Shown here piece by piece: positions 5,541 to 12,455 of a stretch of 12,455 nt of DNA. The stretch is taken from NCBI GenBank assembly GCA_947644475.1, contig CANRZQ010000050.1:1-12455 (forward strand), read 5' to 3'. Position 1 is the stretch's first letter, and each line of letters begins with the position of its first letter. Origin of the DNA: an uncultured Muribaculaceae bacterium. GTDB taxonomy: Bacteria; Bacteroidota; Bacteroidia; Bacteroidales; Muribaculaceae. A model generated the notes under the pieces. That model searched no databases and was not told the origin of the DNA. It worked only from the letters and a program-made list of their open reading frames with translations. The translations under genes and the position numbers were made by a program.

Positions 5541-7304
5541 TTAGAATTTGTAGGCTATGCCTGCGAGGCCGTGCAGGCCTTGGAGGCCGACGCCTGTGGG
5601 GTCGAGGGCGGAGTGGCCGAGGATGTTTTCGCCCCGGGCAAAGGCTGTGAGGCGCGGGGTGATGCGGTAGGACACGGCGAGGTTAAGCGATGAGATGTTG
5701 TGGAGTCGGGATGTTGTGGAGTTGGGAAGTTGGGGAGTTTGGGTGGTGGGGTCGGTGAAGTCGCCGGGAGTAGGCTCGGGCTCGACGGGGGTTGGCTCGG
5801 GCTTGAATACATCGACGCGGCGGCCTGCGCGGAGTTGGTAGGAGAGGGTGATGTCGAGGGCCTGTATGGGCGATGCCGTGACGGCGGCGTCGAGTGTGAA
5901 GCGGGCGCGGTCGAGGTCGGCGTACCAGTCGTGCGAGGGCGAGAATGTGCCGGCGAGGCGCAGGGAGTAGGGCTGCGAGAATTTGTATTGGAGTTCGGCT
6001 CCGAACTGAAAGCCTTTGATGTTGTAGAATCCGAGGGCCGATTTCACATATTTGGGGTCGAGGACGATTGCGGGCATTATCGCGCATTCGGCTTTGGCGT
6101 ATTGGCCGAATATCTCGGCGTTGAAGCCTTTCCACGGGCCATATTGGAGGCCGACGCGGGCCTGGTAGGGGATGTCGGTGCGCGGAGCCACGCCTTGGGT
6201 AAGGAGCCAGGGGAGGAGCGTGTGGGTGCGTCGCACGGGATTGAGATGCTGTCCGCCGGTGGCTTTTGCGTAGGCCATGAATTGCGGCGAGGGTGTCCAT
6301 GCGGCGAATACGTCGGGGGCGATGCGGTAGGTGGCGTCGCCTTCGCCGGTGGCCATGGACAGGTCGAGCCCGAGGCGAATCTGTCCTTTTTCATTGTTGA
6401 ATGACACGAAGGGGCGCAGGGCTGTGGCGGAGAGGGTTGCGGAGCCGGGAAGTTGGGAAGTTGGGGAGTCGGGGAGTTGGGAACCGGGCGATTTGGGGGC
6501 GATGTTGGAGAAGAGGATTTGGCTTTCGATATCGAGGCCGAGCCAACGGCTGTTGCCGTCTTCGCGCGTGAGGCCGATGGAGCCGCGGAGGCCGATGTCG
6601 GTCTGCCGCAGTTTGGGATAGTTGGATGTCGGGGCTACCTTGTTGAATCCGAAGTGGGCAGCGGAGGCACCGAGAGCGTAGGCCACGCGGCCGGTCGAGG
6701 ATTCGAATCCGGCATCGAAACGGAAGGTTGTGGCCGTGCGCGAGAAAGAGTCGTCGGCACCCCAGGGGCGCGATTGTGCGCCGAGGGTGAAGTCGGCTGA
6801 GGCGGTGAGTACCGACCGCGGGTTGAAACAGTGGCGTCCGTTGATGCCGATGGTGAAATCGTGAGCCTTGTAGGTGTCCTTTGCGCCTTGGCAGTCGGTG
6901 GCCTTGTATTGCGCGCCGTTGTATTGGAGCAATGCTCCGAGCGAGGAGCGGCCGTTGTCGATGAGGCGGTATCCGGCGTTGGCTCCGAGGTTGAGGGCGG
7001 GGAAATAGCCTATTGAGGCGTATCCGCGATAGGCCGACGGGGTGGCGTCGAGGGGCCATGCGGCCGGTTGCAGCGTGGATATGCCGGGGGTAAGCGTCGA
7101 TGGATTGAAATATTCCGAGGGGAACAGCGCGGGGCGGCTCACCGCCGGGGTGTATGGCTTGGGGAGGAAGCCGACAGGGCGTGTGGCCGGGCGTTCGCGC
7201 GGCACGACGGTGCGGTCGACGGTGATTTCGGTCGAGAGGTCCTGGGCGGAGGCGCCGGATACTGCCACGGCGGCGCCGATATATATAATGTGAGAAAGTT
7301 TCAT
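5541..7304 (-). CDS. plugless TonB-receptor-like outer-membrane beta-barrel (587 aa)
   Basis: A signal peptide (MKLSHIIYIGAAVAVSGASAQ, cut after ASA) is followed by a short conserved-looking stretch, EITVDRTVVPRERPATRP, a Pro-rich linker to about residue 85, then many alternating hydrophobic/polar strands and a C-terminal strand ending in Phe (GLHGLAGIAYKF), the usual outer-membrane barrel ending. It has no recognisable plug domain or SusC-type features and is shorter than true TonB-dependent receptors; databases often label relatives of this kind simply TonB-dependent receptor. The start codon overlaps the stop of the upstream TPR gene (ATGA), so the two are translationally coupled and probably work together. 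Two segments look inserted: residues about 272-288 (SQLPDSPT, SQLPGSAT) and 502-538 (PEPTPVEPEPTP, then TPQLPNST, TSRLHNIS). Both are encoded partly by 8-bp tandem repeats and are probably surface or periplasmic loops. The substrate or partner cannot be read from the sequence. Confidence 0.85.
   Translation of the reverse strand: MKLSHIIYIGAAVAVSGASAQDLSTEITVDRTVVPRERPATRPVGFLPKPYTPAVSRPALFPSEYFNPSTLTPGISTLQPAAWPLDATPSAYRGYASIGYFPALNLGANAGYRLIDNGRSSLGALLQYNGAQYKATDCQGAKDTYKAHDFTIGINGRHCFNPRSVLTASADFTLGAQSRPWGADDSFSRTATTFRFDAGFESSTGRVAYALGASAAHFGFNKVAPTSNYPKLRQTDIGLRGSIGLTREDGNSRWLGLDIESQILFSNIAPKSPGSQLPDSPTSQLPGSATLSATALRPFVSFNNEKGQIRLGLDLSMATGEGDATYRIAPDVFAAWTPSPQFMAYAKATGGQHLNPVRRTHTLLPWLLTQGVAPRTDIPYQARVGLQYGPWKGFNAEIFGQYAKAECAIMPAIVLDPKYVKSALGFYNIKGFQFGAELQYKFSQPYSLRLAGTFSPSHDWYADLDRARFTLDAAVTASPIQALDITLSYQLRAGRRVDVFKPEPTPVEPEPTPGDFTDPTTQTPQLPNSTTSRLHNISSLNLAVSYRITPRLTAFARGENILGHSALDPTGVGLQGLHGLAGIAYKF
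5694..5742. repeat. 8/16-bp tandem repeat inside the barrel gene (3' copy)
   Basis: GATGTTGTGGAGTCGG (5694-5709) and GATGTTGTGGAGTTGG (5710-5725) differ at one base, followed by GAAGTTGGGGAGTTTGG (5726-5742). The underlying period is 8 (units like GGAGTTGG and GAAGTTGG). On the coding strand it yields a Pro/Ser/Thr-rich stretch at residues about 522-538 of the barrel. Confidence 0.75.
6448..6487. repeat. 8-bp tandem repeat inside the barrel gene (5' copy)
   Basis: Five consecutive octamers: GGAAGTTG (6448-6455), GGAAGTTG (6456-6463), GGGAGTCG (6464-6471), GGGAGTTG (6472-6479), GGAACCGG (6480-6487). The first two are identical. They encode the 8-residue repeat SQLPDSPT/SQLPGSAT, since three units make 24 bases. 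Confidence 0.8.
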
Positions 7305-10276
7305 TTGAGTCGTTGGTCAATCATCATGAAAATGTCGGTTTCTGTGCCGGGATAGTTGTCGCGCACGGCTTTGAGGTATTGGCGGGCCTTGAAGTCGTCG
7401 CCGCGTTTGGCGTAGATGTCGGCGAGGAGGATAAAGGCGCGGGCCTTCCAGTAATAGTGCGGGGAGTCGGCCTCGGTGATTTTTTCGGCCTGCTTCTCGG
7501 CATCGGCGAGGCGGTCGGCATCGGCGAGGCTCTGTGCGAGAGAGAATGCGCTGCGTATGCCGTAGAGGTCGGCCGTGTGTGAGGCTATCGATTTCCAGCC
7601 TTGGCGGGCGGCCTCGGAGTCGCCTTTGCGGTCGAGGGCGAGGGCGCGTGAGAAGATAGCCTCGTTCTTGTCTTCGGCACCTGCGGCAGAAGATGCTATC
7701 ACGGCGTCGGCGGCCTCGATGGTCTCGTCGTCGAGGCCGAGGTCGCGTGCCACGCGGAGCACGCCCATTTGGGCCGTGTTGGTCATTGCCGGCGACGATG
7801 CGCTTTGGCGAAGTTGCTGCCAGGAGCGCAGGGCAGCGTTTCCTTTGCCTTGGTGCTCCTCGACGGAAGCCTTTATGAACAGGGCTTGCTGCGCGAGGGC
7901 GTTGTCGGGGTATCGGTCGGCAAGTTCGGCGGCATAGGTGTATGCCGGATCGAAGTCGTTGGCCTCGAAGGCCGCCTCGGCCAGGTAAGAAAGGGCCTTT
8001 GCGCGGGATGCGCCGTCGGGGAAGTCGATGAGATAGGAGTCGAGCAGCGAGGTCTTGCCGTCGACTATGAACGCTTTCTCGGCGGCGTCGAAAGAAAGGG
8101 TGTCGGCTTCGTTGGGGTCGAGCGCGGGCGCTCCGTCGACAGATTGGATGAACGATGCGTAGTCGGCGATGCGTCCGTCGGCGGCATAGAGGCGTTTGAG
8201 TTCGTCGGCGGCCTGGATGGCTTCGTCGGATGATGGGTAGCGTGATATTACCTCGCGGTAGGTGTCGAGAGCCTCATTGCGGCGTCCGGTGTTGAGCATG
8301 GTCATGGCCATCTGCAACAGGCCCTGGCGGCCTTGTGCCGTAGAGGGATACTGCGATGTGAGCAGGCGGTAGGTGTCGATGGCGCTGTCGTTTTGGCCGA
8401 GTTGAATCTGGCTTTCGGTGGTCTCGAGCAGGGCGTCGGGGATGAGAGGCGATGAGGGGAAGCGCGAGCGGAGTTGATTGAGCAGTGCTATCTTCTCGCT
8501 GTGGTCGCGCAGGTAGCCTTTCATGAGGGCTTTCTGGAACAGGGGGTAGTCGCCGGCCGAGGGGTTGAGGTCGACGGCGCGGTCGTAGAGCGAGGCGGCA
8601 CGGTCGAAGTCCTTTCCGTAATAGGCGCAGTCGGCCAGGCGGGTGTAGGCGTCGGGGAGGATGTCGTCGGCTACGCCGGCGTCGATGGCGCGTTGGAAGT
8701 CGACGGCGGCGTCGGCATAATTTTTCTGAGCCATGCGGGTGTATCCGAGGTCGTACCATGCGAGCGCGCGGTTGGCGGAGTATCCCGAGGCGGTGTATCG
8801 CAGGAGGTTTGCGGCCGATTTGTCATAGTCGGCGGTACGGAAATATGCCTCGCCGAGCACGAGGGCGGTCTCTGCGGCTGTGCGAGGGTCGGAAGCGTCG
8901 AGAGCCTGCGCCTGCGTGAGATAGTCGACGGCGCGAGAGGGCGCACCGGCGGCGAGGGCGCGAGAGCCGAGGGTGTAGAGGATGTGCTGTTTCGCTTTCA
9001 GCGTCGCGGATGATGGCGAGCGCATGGCGTTGATGGAGCGGAGCGCGGCCTCATAGTTGTTGTCGGTGATGTAGGAGGCGATAATGTATTCCTGCACCTT
9101 AGGCGCGTTGCGGCTTTTTGGGAAACGGGCGAGAAAATCCTCGAACGTGGCCACAGCCGAGCCGAATGGCACACGTCCGCCTTTTAGCGATGCCACGGCG
9201 TAGTTGAAGTATGCGCTTTCCTGCACTGCGGGGTCGTAGGGCATGGCTATGGCGCGGTCGAAAGCAAGGATGGCGGCGTCGTAGTCGCCGTCGCGCAGGC
9301 GAATCTGGCCGATGAGGTTGTTGGCGTCCTGGCCGTAGGGGGTGTCCTGGTCGGCAGCGGGGGAGAGGAGCGTGAGGGCACGTGAGTAATCGCCATTCTC
9401 ATATGCGTCGGCGCCGAGGATGTATAGGGCCGACGGCAGGGGCGACTCGGTGGCTCGTGCATATTTCTCGAGGAAAGGCACCGCCGCCTTCGGGTTGCCC
9501 AGGGCGTATTCCGACTCGCCGGCGATGCGGTTGGCCTCGGCCTGGAACTGCGGCTCTACGTCGGTGCGGCGCAGGAGCGCTTTGGCCGTGGAGAGGGCGC
9601 GCGAATAGTCGGCGCGCAGGAAATAAATCTGGCTGAGGTAGTATCCGGCCATTGCTCCGGGCATGGAGGAGGTGTCGACAGACGAGAATATGCGTTCGGC
9701 CTCGGCGTAGTCGGCATTGTGATAGGCTATGTAGCCGAGGAAGAAGCGGGCCGAGCGCGCGTATTCGCTGCTGCCTCGTGACGCTTCGATAAATGAAGGG
9801 GCCGCGTCGGCCACCTTGCCAAGCGACAGCAGGCAGTAGCCGCGCTGGTAGCAGAACCGGTCGCGCCGTGCCCCGGCGAGGTTGTCGTAGTCGATAGAGT
9901 CGAGCACGTCGAGAGCGGCGGCGCAGTCGGCGGGATAGAACGATTCGGCGAGGTCCATCGTGGCGTCGAAGCGCAATGGCGACTCGGGGAATCGCTCGAG
10001 CCATTGGCGTATGAGGATGCGGGCCGCATCTTTCGATGAATGGAGCATTGCGGCGGCCCGGATGTAGAGGGCCGTCTGTTCCTGCTCCGGAGTCATGGGC
10101 AGGGATGCGGCATGTCCTATCTGGTCGAGGCATCCGTCGATGTTTCCGTCGGCTTTCATTGCTTCGGCGCGGCGGATATAGCCGCCGGCGTCGGAAGAGT
10201 TGATTCCGGCCGAGAGGGCAGGAGAGGCCGCCATGGCCGATGATCCTGCCAGTATGGCGAAAAGAAGTTTATTCAT
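7301..10276 (-). CDS. large periplasmic TPR-repeat protein (991 aa)
   Basis: The open frame extends to 10576, but the real start is the ATG at 10274-10276. It opens with a signal peptide (MNKLLFAILAGSSAMAA, then SPALSAG), the promoter box lies just upstream at 10308-10315, and the extra 100 residues would run through the divergent porV start. After the signal peptide nearly the whole protein is helical TPR/Sel1-like hairpins, many with the pattern of BamD/YbgF-type repeats: RFPESP (95-100), then RFPKSRN, RFPSSPL, QYPST, RYPSSDE, RYPDNAL and NYPGTETD near the C-terminus. Such proteins scaffold protein-protein contacts. There is no Cys after the hydrophobic segment, so it is soluble rather than a lipoprotein. 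The 4-base overlap with the barrel gene suggests a joint role at the outer membrane; that role is unknown to me. PorW/SprE of T9SS is also TPR-rich but is a shorter lipoprotein, so I do not equate them. Confidence 0.88.
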   Translation of the reverse strand: MNKLLFAILAGSSAMAASPALSAGINSSDAGGYIRRAEAMKADGNIDGCLDQIGHAASLPMTPEQEQTALYIRAAAMLHSSKDAARILIRQWLERFPESPLRFDATMDLAESFYPADCAAALDVLDSIDYDNLAGARRDRFCYQRGYCLLSLGKVADAAPSFIEASRGSSEYARSARFFLGYIAYHNADYAEAERIFSSVDTSSMPGAMAGYYLSQIYFLRADYSRALSTAKALLRRTDVEPQFQAEANRIAGESEYALGNPKAAVPFLEKYARATESPLPSALYILGADAYENGDYSRALTLLSPAADQDTPYGQDANNLIGQIRLRDGDYDAAILAFDRAIAMPYDPAVQESAYFNYAVASLKGGRVPFGSAVATFEDFLARFPKSRNAPKVQEYIIASYITDNNYEAALRSINAMRSPSSATLKAKQHILYTLGSRALAAGAPSRAVDYLTQAQALDASDPRTAAETALVLGEAYFRTADYDKSAANLLRYTASGYSANRALAWYDLGYTRMAQKNYADAAVDFQRAIDAGVADDILPDAYTRLADCAYYGKDFDRAASLYDRAVDLNPSAGDYPLFQKALMKGYLRDHSEKIALLNQLRSRFPSSPLIPDALLETTESQIQLGQNDSAIDTYRLLTSQYPSTAQGRQGLLQMAMTMLNTGRRNEALDTYREVISRYPSSDEAIQAADELKRLYAADGRIADYASFIQSVDGAPALDPNEADTLSFDAAEKAFIVDGKTSLLDSYLIDFPDGASRAKALSYLAEAAFEANDFDPAYTYAAELADRYPDNALAQQALFIKASVEEHQGKGNAALRSWQQLRQSASSPAMTNTAQMGVLRVARDLGLDDETIEAADAVIASSAAGAEDKNEAIFSRALALDRKGDSEAARQGWKSIASHTADLYGIRSAFSLAQSLADADRLADAEKQAEKITEADSPHYYWKARAFILLADIYAKRGDDFKARQYLKAVRDNYPGTETDIFMMIDQRLK

Positions 10277-10297
10277 GAGGCTTTGTGCTGATTGGCA

Positions 10298-10305
10298 TAC
10301 ATTTG
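10298..10305 (+). promoter_or_regulatory. possible -7 box for porV
   Basis: TACATTTG on the + strand matches TAnnTTTG but has no TTG at the right distance upstream. It would give a leader of about 85-90 bases for porV. It lies 2 bases from the oppositely oriented box of the TPR operon, so the two polymerases could compete for this 121-base divergent spacer. Confidence 0.3.
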
Positions 10306-10307
10306 TG

Positions 10308-10315
10308 CAAAGGTA
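10308..10315 (-). promoter_or_regulatory. -7 box for the TPR-barrel operon
   Basis: The - strand reads TACCTTTG (complement of 10308-10315), a full match to TAnnTTTG, about 32 bases upstream of the TPR start codon. The -33 region is weak: only CTG, 18 bases upstream (complement of 10334-10336). Confidence 0.5.
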
Positions 10316-10397
10316 AGTAAAATTTTGATAGCACAGGCGCGGGCGACACAATAATTCACAACTTTTTGAGTTAATAGAAGAAGTAATATATAAGAAA

Positions 10398-11594
10398 ATG
10401 AAATCACTGAAAATTGCTATAATCGCGTTGTGCGCCGCAGTGGCCCTGCCGTCGCTTGCAGCGGACAAGAATGACTTCAACCCGATACAGACGGGCGTGA
10501 ACTCGCTCAATATCGCTCCCGACGCCCGAGGAGCGTCGATGGGCGACCTTGGCGCGGCCACCGACCCCGACGCCAACTCGCAGTACTGGAACCCGTCGAA
10601 ATATGCTTTCGCTTGGTCTACGGCCGGCGTGTCGCTGAGTTACACCCCGTGGCTGCGCAAACTTGTCAACGACATCTTCCTCGCCAACCTTGCAGGCTAT
10701 TGGAAAATCGGATCGTCGGACAATCAGGCAGTGTCGGCCTCGCTGCGCTATTTCTCGCTTGGCGAGGTGACGACACAAGGCACCACAGGTTCGGAGATAC
10801 AGTCGCTAAACCCGTATGAAATGTCGTTCGACATCGGCTATTCGCGCAAACTGTCGGAAAAATACTCGATGGGCGTCGTGTTCCGCTATATCTACTCCGA
10901 CCTTGGCTTCTCCGACTCCTATGCCGGCGACCAGAACACCGGCGCGTCGGCTTTTGCTGCCGACATCTCGGGCTACTACACGACTTACCCCATGGTAGGC
11001 CGCTCGGAATGTCAGTGGTCGTGGGGCTGGAACATCTCCAACGTGGGTACGAAAGTGTCGTACAACAACGGAGAGAACCCCGCCTTCCTGCCCACCAACC
11101 TTCGCCTTGGCACCACCTTCAAGTTCCCGCTTGCCGACTATCACAACCTTGCCGTGTCGCTCGACTTGAACAAACTTCTTGTGCCCGCACGCCCCCGTGA
11201 GGCCGATTTCGACATGAACACCACCGAAGGCCAGCAGGAATATATCGACAAACTCGAAGACTGGGAGAACATGTCGCCCATCACGGGCATTTTCAAGTCA
11301 TTTTCCGACGCCCCCGGCGGAGCAAAAGAGGAGTTGCGTGAGATAAACTTCTCGCTCGGCGCTGAATACAGTTACAACGACCAGTTCTTCCTTCGTGCCG
11401 GCTACTATTACGAAAACGAGTTCAAGGGCAACCGCAAATATTTTGCGATGGGAGCCGGATTCTCGCTCAACGTGGTGCGCCTCGACGCATCTTACATGCT
11501 GGCCACAGCCCAGACATCGCCGCTCGACCAGACCCTGCGCTTCACCCTCACGTTCGATATGGACGGGCTCAAAGACCTGCTGGGCAAGAGATAG
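10398..11594 (+). CDS. porV: type IX secretion outer-membrane protein PorV (398 aa)
   Basis: PorV (also LptO) is a 14-stranded outer-membrane barrel of the T9SS. In Porphyromonas and Flavobacterium it collects substrates at the Sov/SprA translocon and delivers them to the PorU sortase. Seen here: a signal peptide (MKSLKIAIIALCAAVALPSLAA), the family's hallmark start LNIAPDARGASMGDLG (37-52) continuing ATDPDANSQYWNPSKYAF (54-71), then VSYTPWLRKLVNDI-like sequence (residues 79-93), repeated beta strands, and a C-terminal strand ending FTLTFDMDGLKDLLGKR. The length is typical of the family. Unlike the porU-porV pair of Porphyromonas gingivalis, no porU is adjacent; the neighbours are the divergent TPR-barrel operon and ispF. 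Start at 10398 gives an intact signal peptide. Whether a complete T9SS exists cannot be judged from this window. Confidence 0.94.
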   Translation: MKSLKIAIIALCAAVALPSLAADKNDFNPIQTGVNSLNIAPDARGASMGDLGAATDPDANSQYWNPSKYAFAWSTAGVSLSYTPWLRKLVNDIFLANLAGYWKIGSSDNQAVSASLRYFSLGEVTTQGTTGSEIQSLNPYEMSFDIGYSRKLSEKYSMGVVFRYIYSDLGFSDSYAGDQNTGASAFAADISGYYTTYPMVGRSECQWSWGWNISNVGTKVSYNNGENPAFLPTNLRLGTTFKFPLADYHNLAVSLDLNKLLVPARPREADFDMNTTEGQQEYIDKLEDWENMSPITGIFKSFSDAPGGAKEELREINFSLGAEYSYNDQFFLRAGYYYENEFKGNRKYFAMGAGFSLNVVRLDASYMLATAQTSPLDQTLRFTLTFDMDGLKDLLGKR

Positions 11595-11597
11595 TGG

Positions 11598-11635
11598 GGA
11601 AGTTTGGAAGTTTGGAGTTTGGAAGTTGGGGAGTT
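11598..11635. repeat. 8-bp tandem repeat behind porV
   Basis: Units GGAAGTTT (11598-11605), GGAAGTTT (11606-11613), GGAGTTT (11614-11620), GGAAGTTG (11621-11628), then GGGGAGTTT. It begins 4 bases after the porV stop and is the same octamer family, in the same + strand orientation, as the repeats inside the barrel gene at 5694-5742 and 6448-6487. Confidence 0.75.
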
Positions 11636-11642
11636 TTTAGTG

Positions 11643-11684
11643 ATTAGTAGTTCGTCATTAGTAATTCGTAATTAGTCTTTAGAT
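11643..11684. repeat. 14-bp tandem repeat before ispF
   Basis: ATTAGTAGTTCGTC (11643-11656), ATTAGTAATTCGTA (11657-11670) and the partial ATTAGTCTTTAGAT (11671-11684) run up to 4 bases before the ispF start. They leave no room for a normal promoter or ribosome site. I see no TAnnTTTG box in the porV-ispF gap, so ispF may depend on read-through from porV. Confidence 0.65.
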
Positions 11685-11688
11685 AATT

Positions 11689-12165
11689 ATGTTCAGGATT
11701 GGAAACGGATTTGATGTGCACCGCCTCGTAGAGGGGCGGCGTTGCGTGATTTGCGGCGTGGACATACCCCACAGCCGCGGACTTTTAGGCCACAGCGACG
11801 CCGACGTGGCCCTTCACGCCCTTGCCGACGCATTGCTCGGCGCAGCCGCCCTTGGCGACATAGGCAAGCATTTCCCCGACACCGACCCCGAGTGGAAAGG
11901 TGCCGACTCGCGCATGCTCCTTCGCCGTGTAGTGCAATTGGTGGCCGCCGAAAGTCTGCGCCCCGTGAATGTCGACATCACAATAATCGCACAGGAGCCA
12001 AAGATGGCTCCTTACATCGGGCAGATGCGCGAGAATGTGGCCTCCGACCTTATGTTGCCATTGAATTGCGTGTCGGTGAAGGCCACCACCACCGAGCGTC
12101 TTGGCTTTACAGGCCGTGGCGAGGGCATAGCAGCCCAGGCTTCGGCATTGCTTGAATCATTCTGA
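11689..12165 (+). CDS. ispF: 2-C-methyl-D-erythritol 2,4-cyclodiphosphate synthase IspF (158 aa)
   Basis: IspF converts CDP-methylerythritol 2-phosphate into methylerythritol cyclodiphosphate with loss of CMP, in the cytosolic MEP route to isoprenoids; it works as a zinc-dependent trimer. The sequence has the full set of family motifs: RIGNGFDVHR (3-12) with the metal ligands Asp9 and His11, GHSDADVALHALADALLGA (34-52) with the third ligand His43, GDIGKHFPDTD (56-66), and KATTTERLGFTGRGEGIA (131-148) with Thr134 and Glu136 of the active site. Length is normal and no key residue is missing. The start at 11689 places the first motif at the usual distance. A 3-base gap separates it from the DUF2461 gene downstream, so they are probably co-transcribed. 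Confidence 0.97.
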   Translation: MFRIGNGFDVHRLVEGRRCVICGVDIPHSRGLLGHSDADVALHALADALLGAAALGDIGKHFPDTDPEWKGADSRMLLRRVVQLVAAESLRPVNVDITIIAQEPKMAPYIGQMRENVASDLMLPLNCVSVKATTTERLGFTGRGEGIAAQASALLESF

Positions 12166-12168
12166 ACC

Positions 12169-12455
12169 ATGAATCTTTACGAATTTCTTGAAGCGACGGC
12201 GCGCAACAACAACCGGCCATGGTTTGCCGCGCACAAAGACGAATACGACCGCCTGCGCGAGCAGTGGCTCGACGGGCTTCAGCGCATGCTCGACCGCATG
12301 GCCGCGACAATGCCCGGAATGATGCATCTTGCCGCACGCCAGGCAGCCTACCGCTTTTACCGCGACACGCGCTTCTCGCCCGACAAGTCGCCATTCAAAT
12401 GCTATTTCTCGGCGACAGCAGGCCCGGGGCCGCGTTCGGCCATACTTGCCGGATA
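12169..12455 (+). CDS. DUF2461 family protein, N-terminal part (cut by window end)
   Basis: The ATG at 12169 follows the ispF TGA by 3 bases and the frame stays open to the window end, giving 95 complete codons. The N-terminus MNLYEFLEATARNNNRPWF and the stretch RFYRDTRFSPDKSPFK (residues about 67-82), followed by CYFSAT and GPGPRSA, are the hallmark of DUF2461 (TIGR02453), whose members are about 220 residues. Their biochemical role is not established to my knowledge. No signal peptide is present, so it is cytosolic. The strand, gap and lack of a promoter point to one transcript with ispF. The C-terminal half lies beyond the window. Confidence 0.9.
   Translation, partial: MNLYEFLEATARNNNRPWFAAHKDEYDRLREQWLDGLQRMLDRMAATMPGMMHLAARQAAYRFYRDTRFSPDKSPFKCYFSATAGPGPRSAILAG

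Noticed and set aside
5700..7320. Long open frames of 234 and 309 residues over the barrel gene
   Set aside because: Shadow frames of a G+C-rich coding region; Arg/Pro- or Gly/Val-rich with no signal or motif, while the barrel frame has signal peptide, strands and terminal Phe.
7301..10276. TPR protein as the T9SS component PorW/SprE
   Set aside because: Those are lipoproteins and shorter; this protein has no lipobox Cys and reaches 991 residues. TPR repeats alone are not specific.
10277..10576. N-terminal 100-residue extension of the TPR frame
   Set aside because: It would bury the signal peptide internally, read through the promoter box at 10308-10315 and overlap the 5' end of porV; the ATG at 10276 is the sound start.

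Overview
The window looks like a chromosomal piece of a G+C-rich member of the Bacteroidales, possibly Muribaculaceae or a close relative (the family is a guess). The reasons are a single-chain SecD-SecF fusion, a PorV-type type IX secretion (T9SS) outer-membrane protein, a plugless TonB-receptor-like barrel paired with a long periplasmic TPR protein, and promoters of the Bacteroidetes type (TTG, about 20 bases, TAnnTTTG).

Layout. Positions 1-623 hold no confident gene: a possible broken C-terminal tail (about 24-203), a small palindrome, and from 327 a near-consensus promoter followed by a strongly foldable leader. That leader precedes a two-gene, strikingly AT-rich unit on the + strand: a small secreted protein (624-1295) and a small lipoprotein (1313-1834), closed by an intrinsic terminator (1854-1894). 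Positions 1835-2515 form a gene-free spacer packed with palindromes and short tandem repeats, including a REP-like doublet at 2053-2126. secDF follows on the - strand (2516-5419) with its own promoter and a very strong terminator. Further - strand genes form a two-gene operon: a TPR protein (7301-10276) and an outer-membrane barrel (5541-7304) whose start overlaps the TPR stop by 4 bases. Divergent from it, on the + strand, are porV (10398-11594), ispF (11689-12165) and a DUF2461 gene that runs off the window end (12169-12455).

How it fits together. Most of the 2.5-12.4 kb stretch concerns the cell envelope: SecDF drives the late, proton-motive-force-dependent stage of export across the inner membrane, the TPR protein probably works in the periplasm, and the barrel and PorV sit in the outer membrane. 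IspF is a housekeeping enzyme of the MEP isoprenoid pathway. The AT-rich pair at 0.6-1.8 kb looks foreign to this setting.

The best leads are (1) the folded leader RNA in front of the AT-rich secreted protein, (2) a family of 8-bp tandem repeats that appears twice inside the barrel gene and again behind porV, where unit gain or loss inside the gene would shift the reading frame, and (3) the REP-like doublet whose two halves differ by paired, structure-preserving changes. I did not find a defence system, transposase, CRISPR array, tRNA or rRNA.
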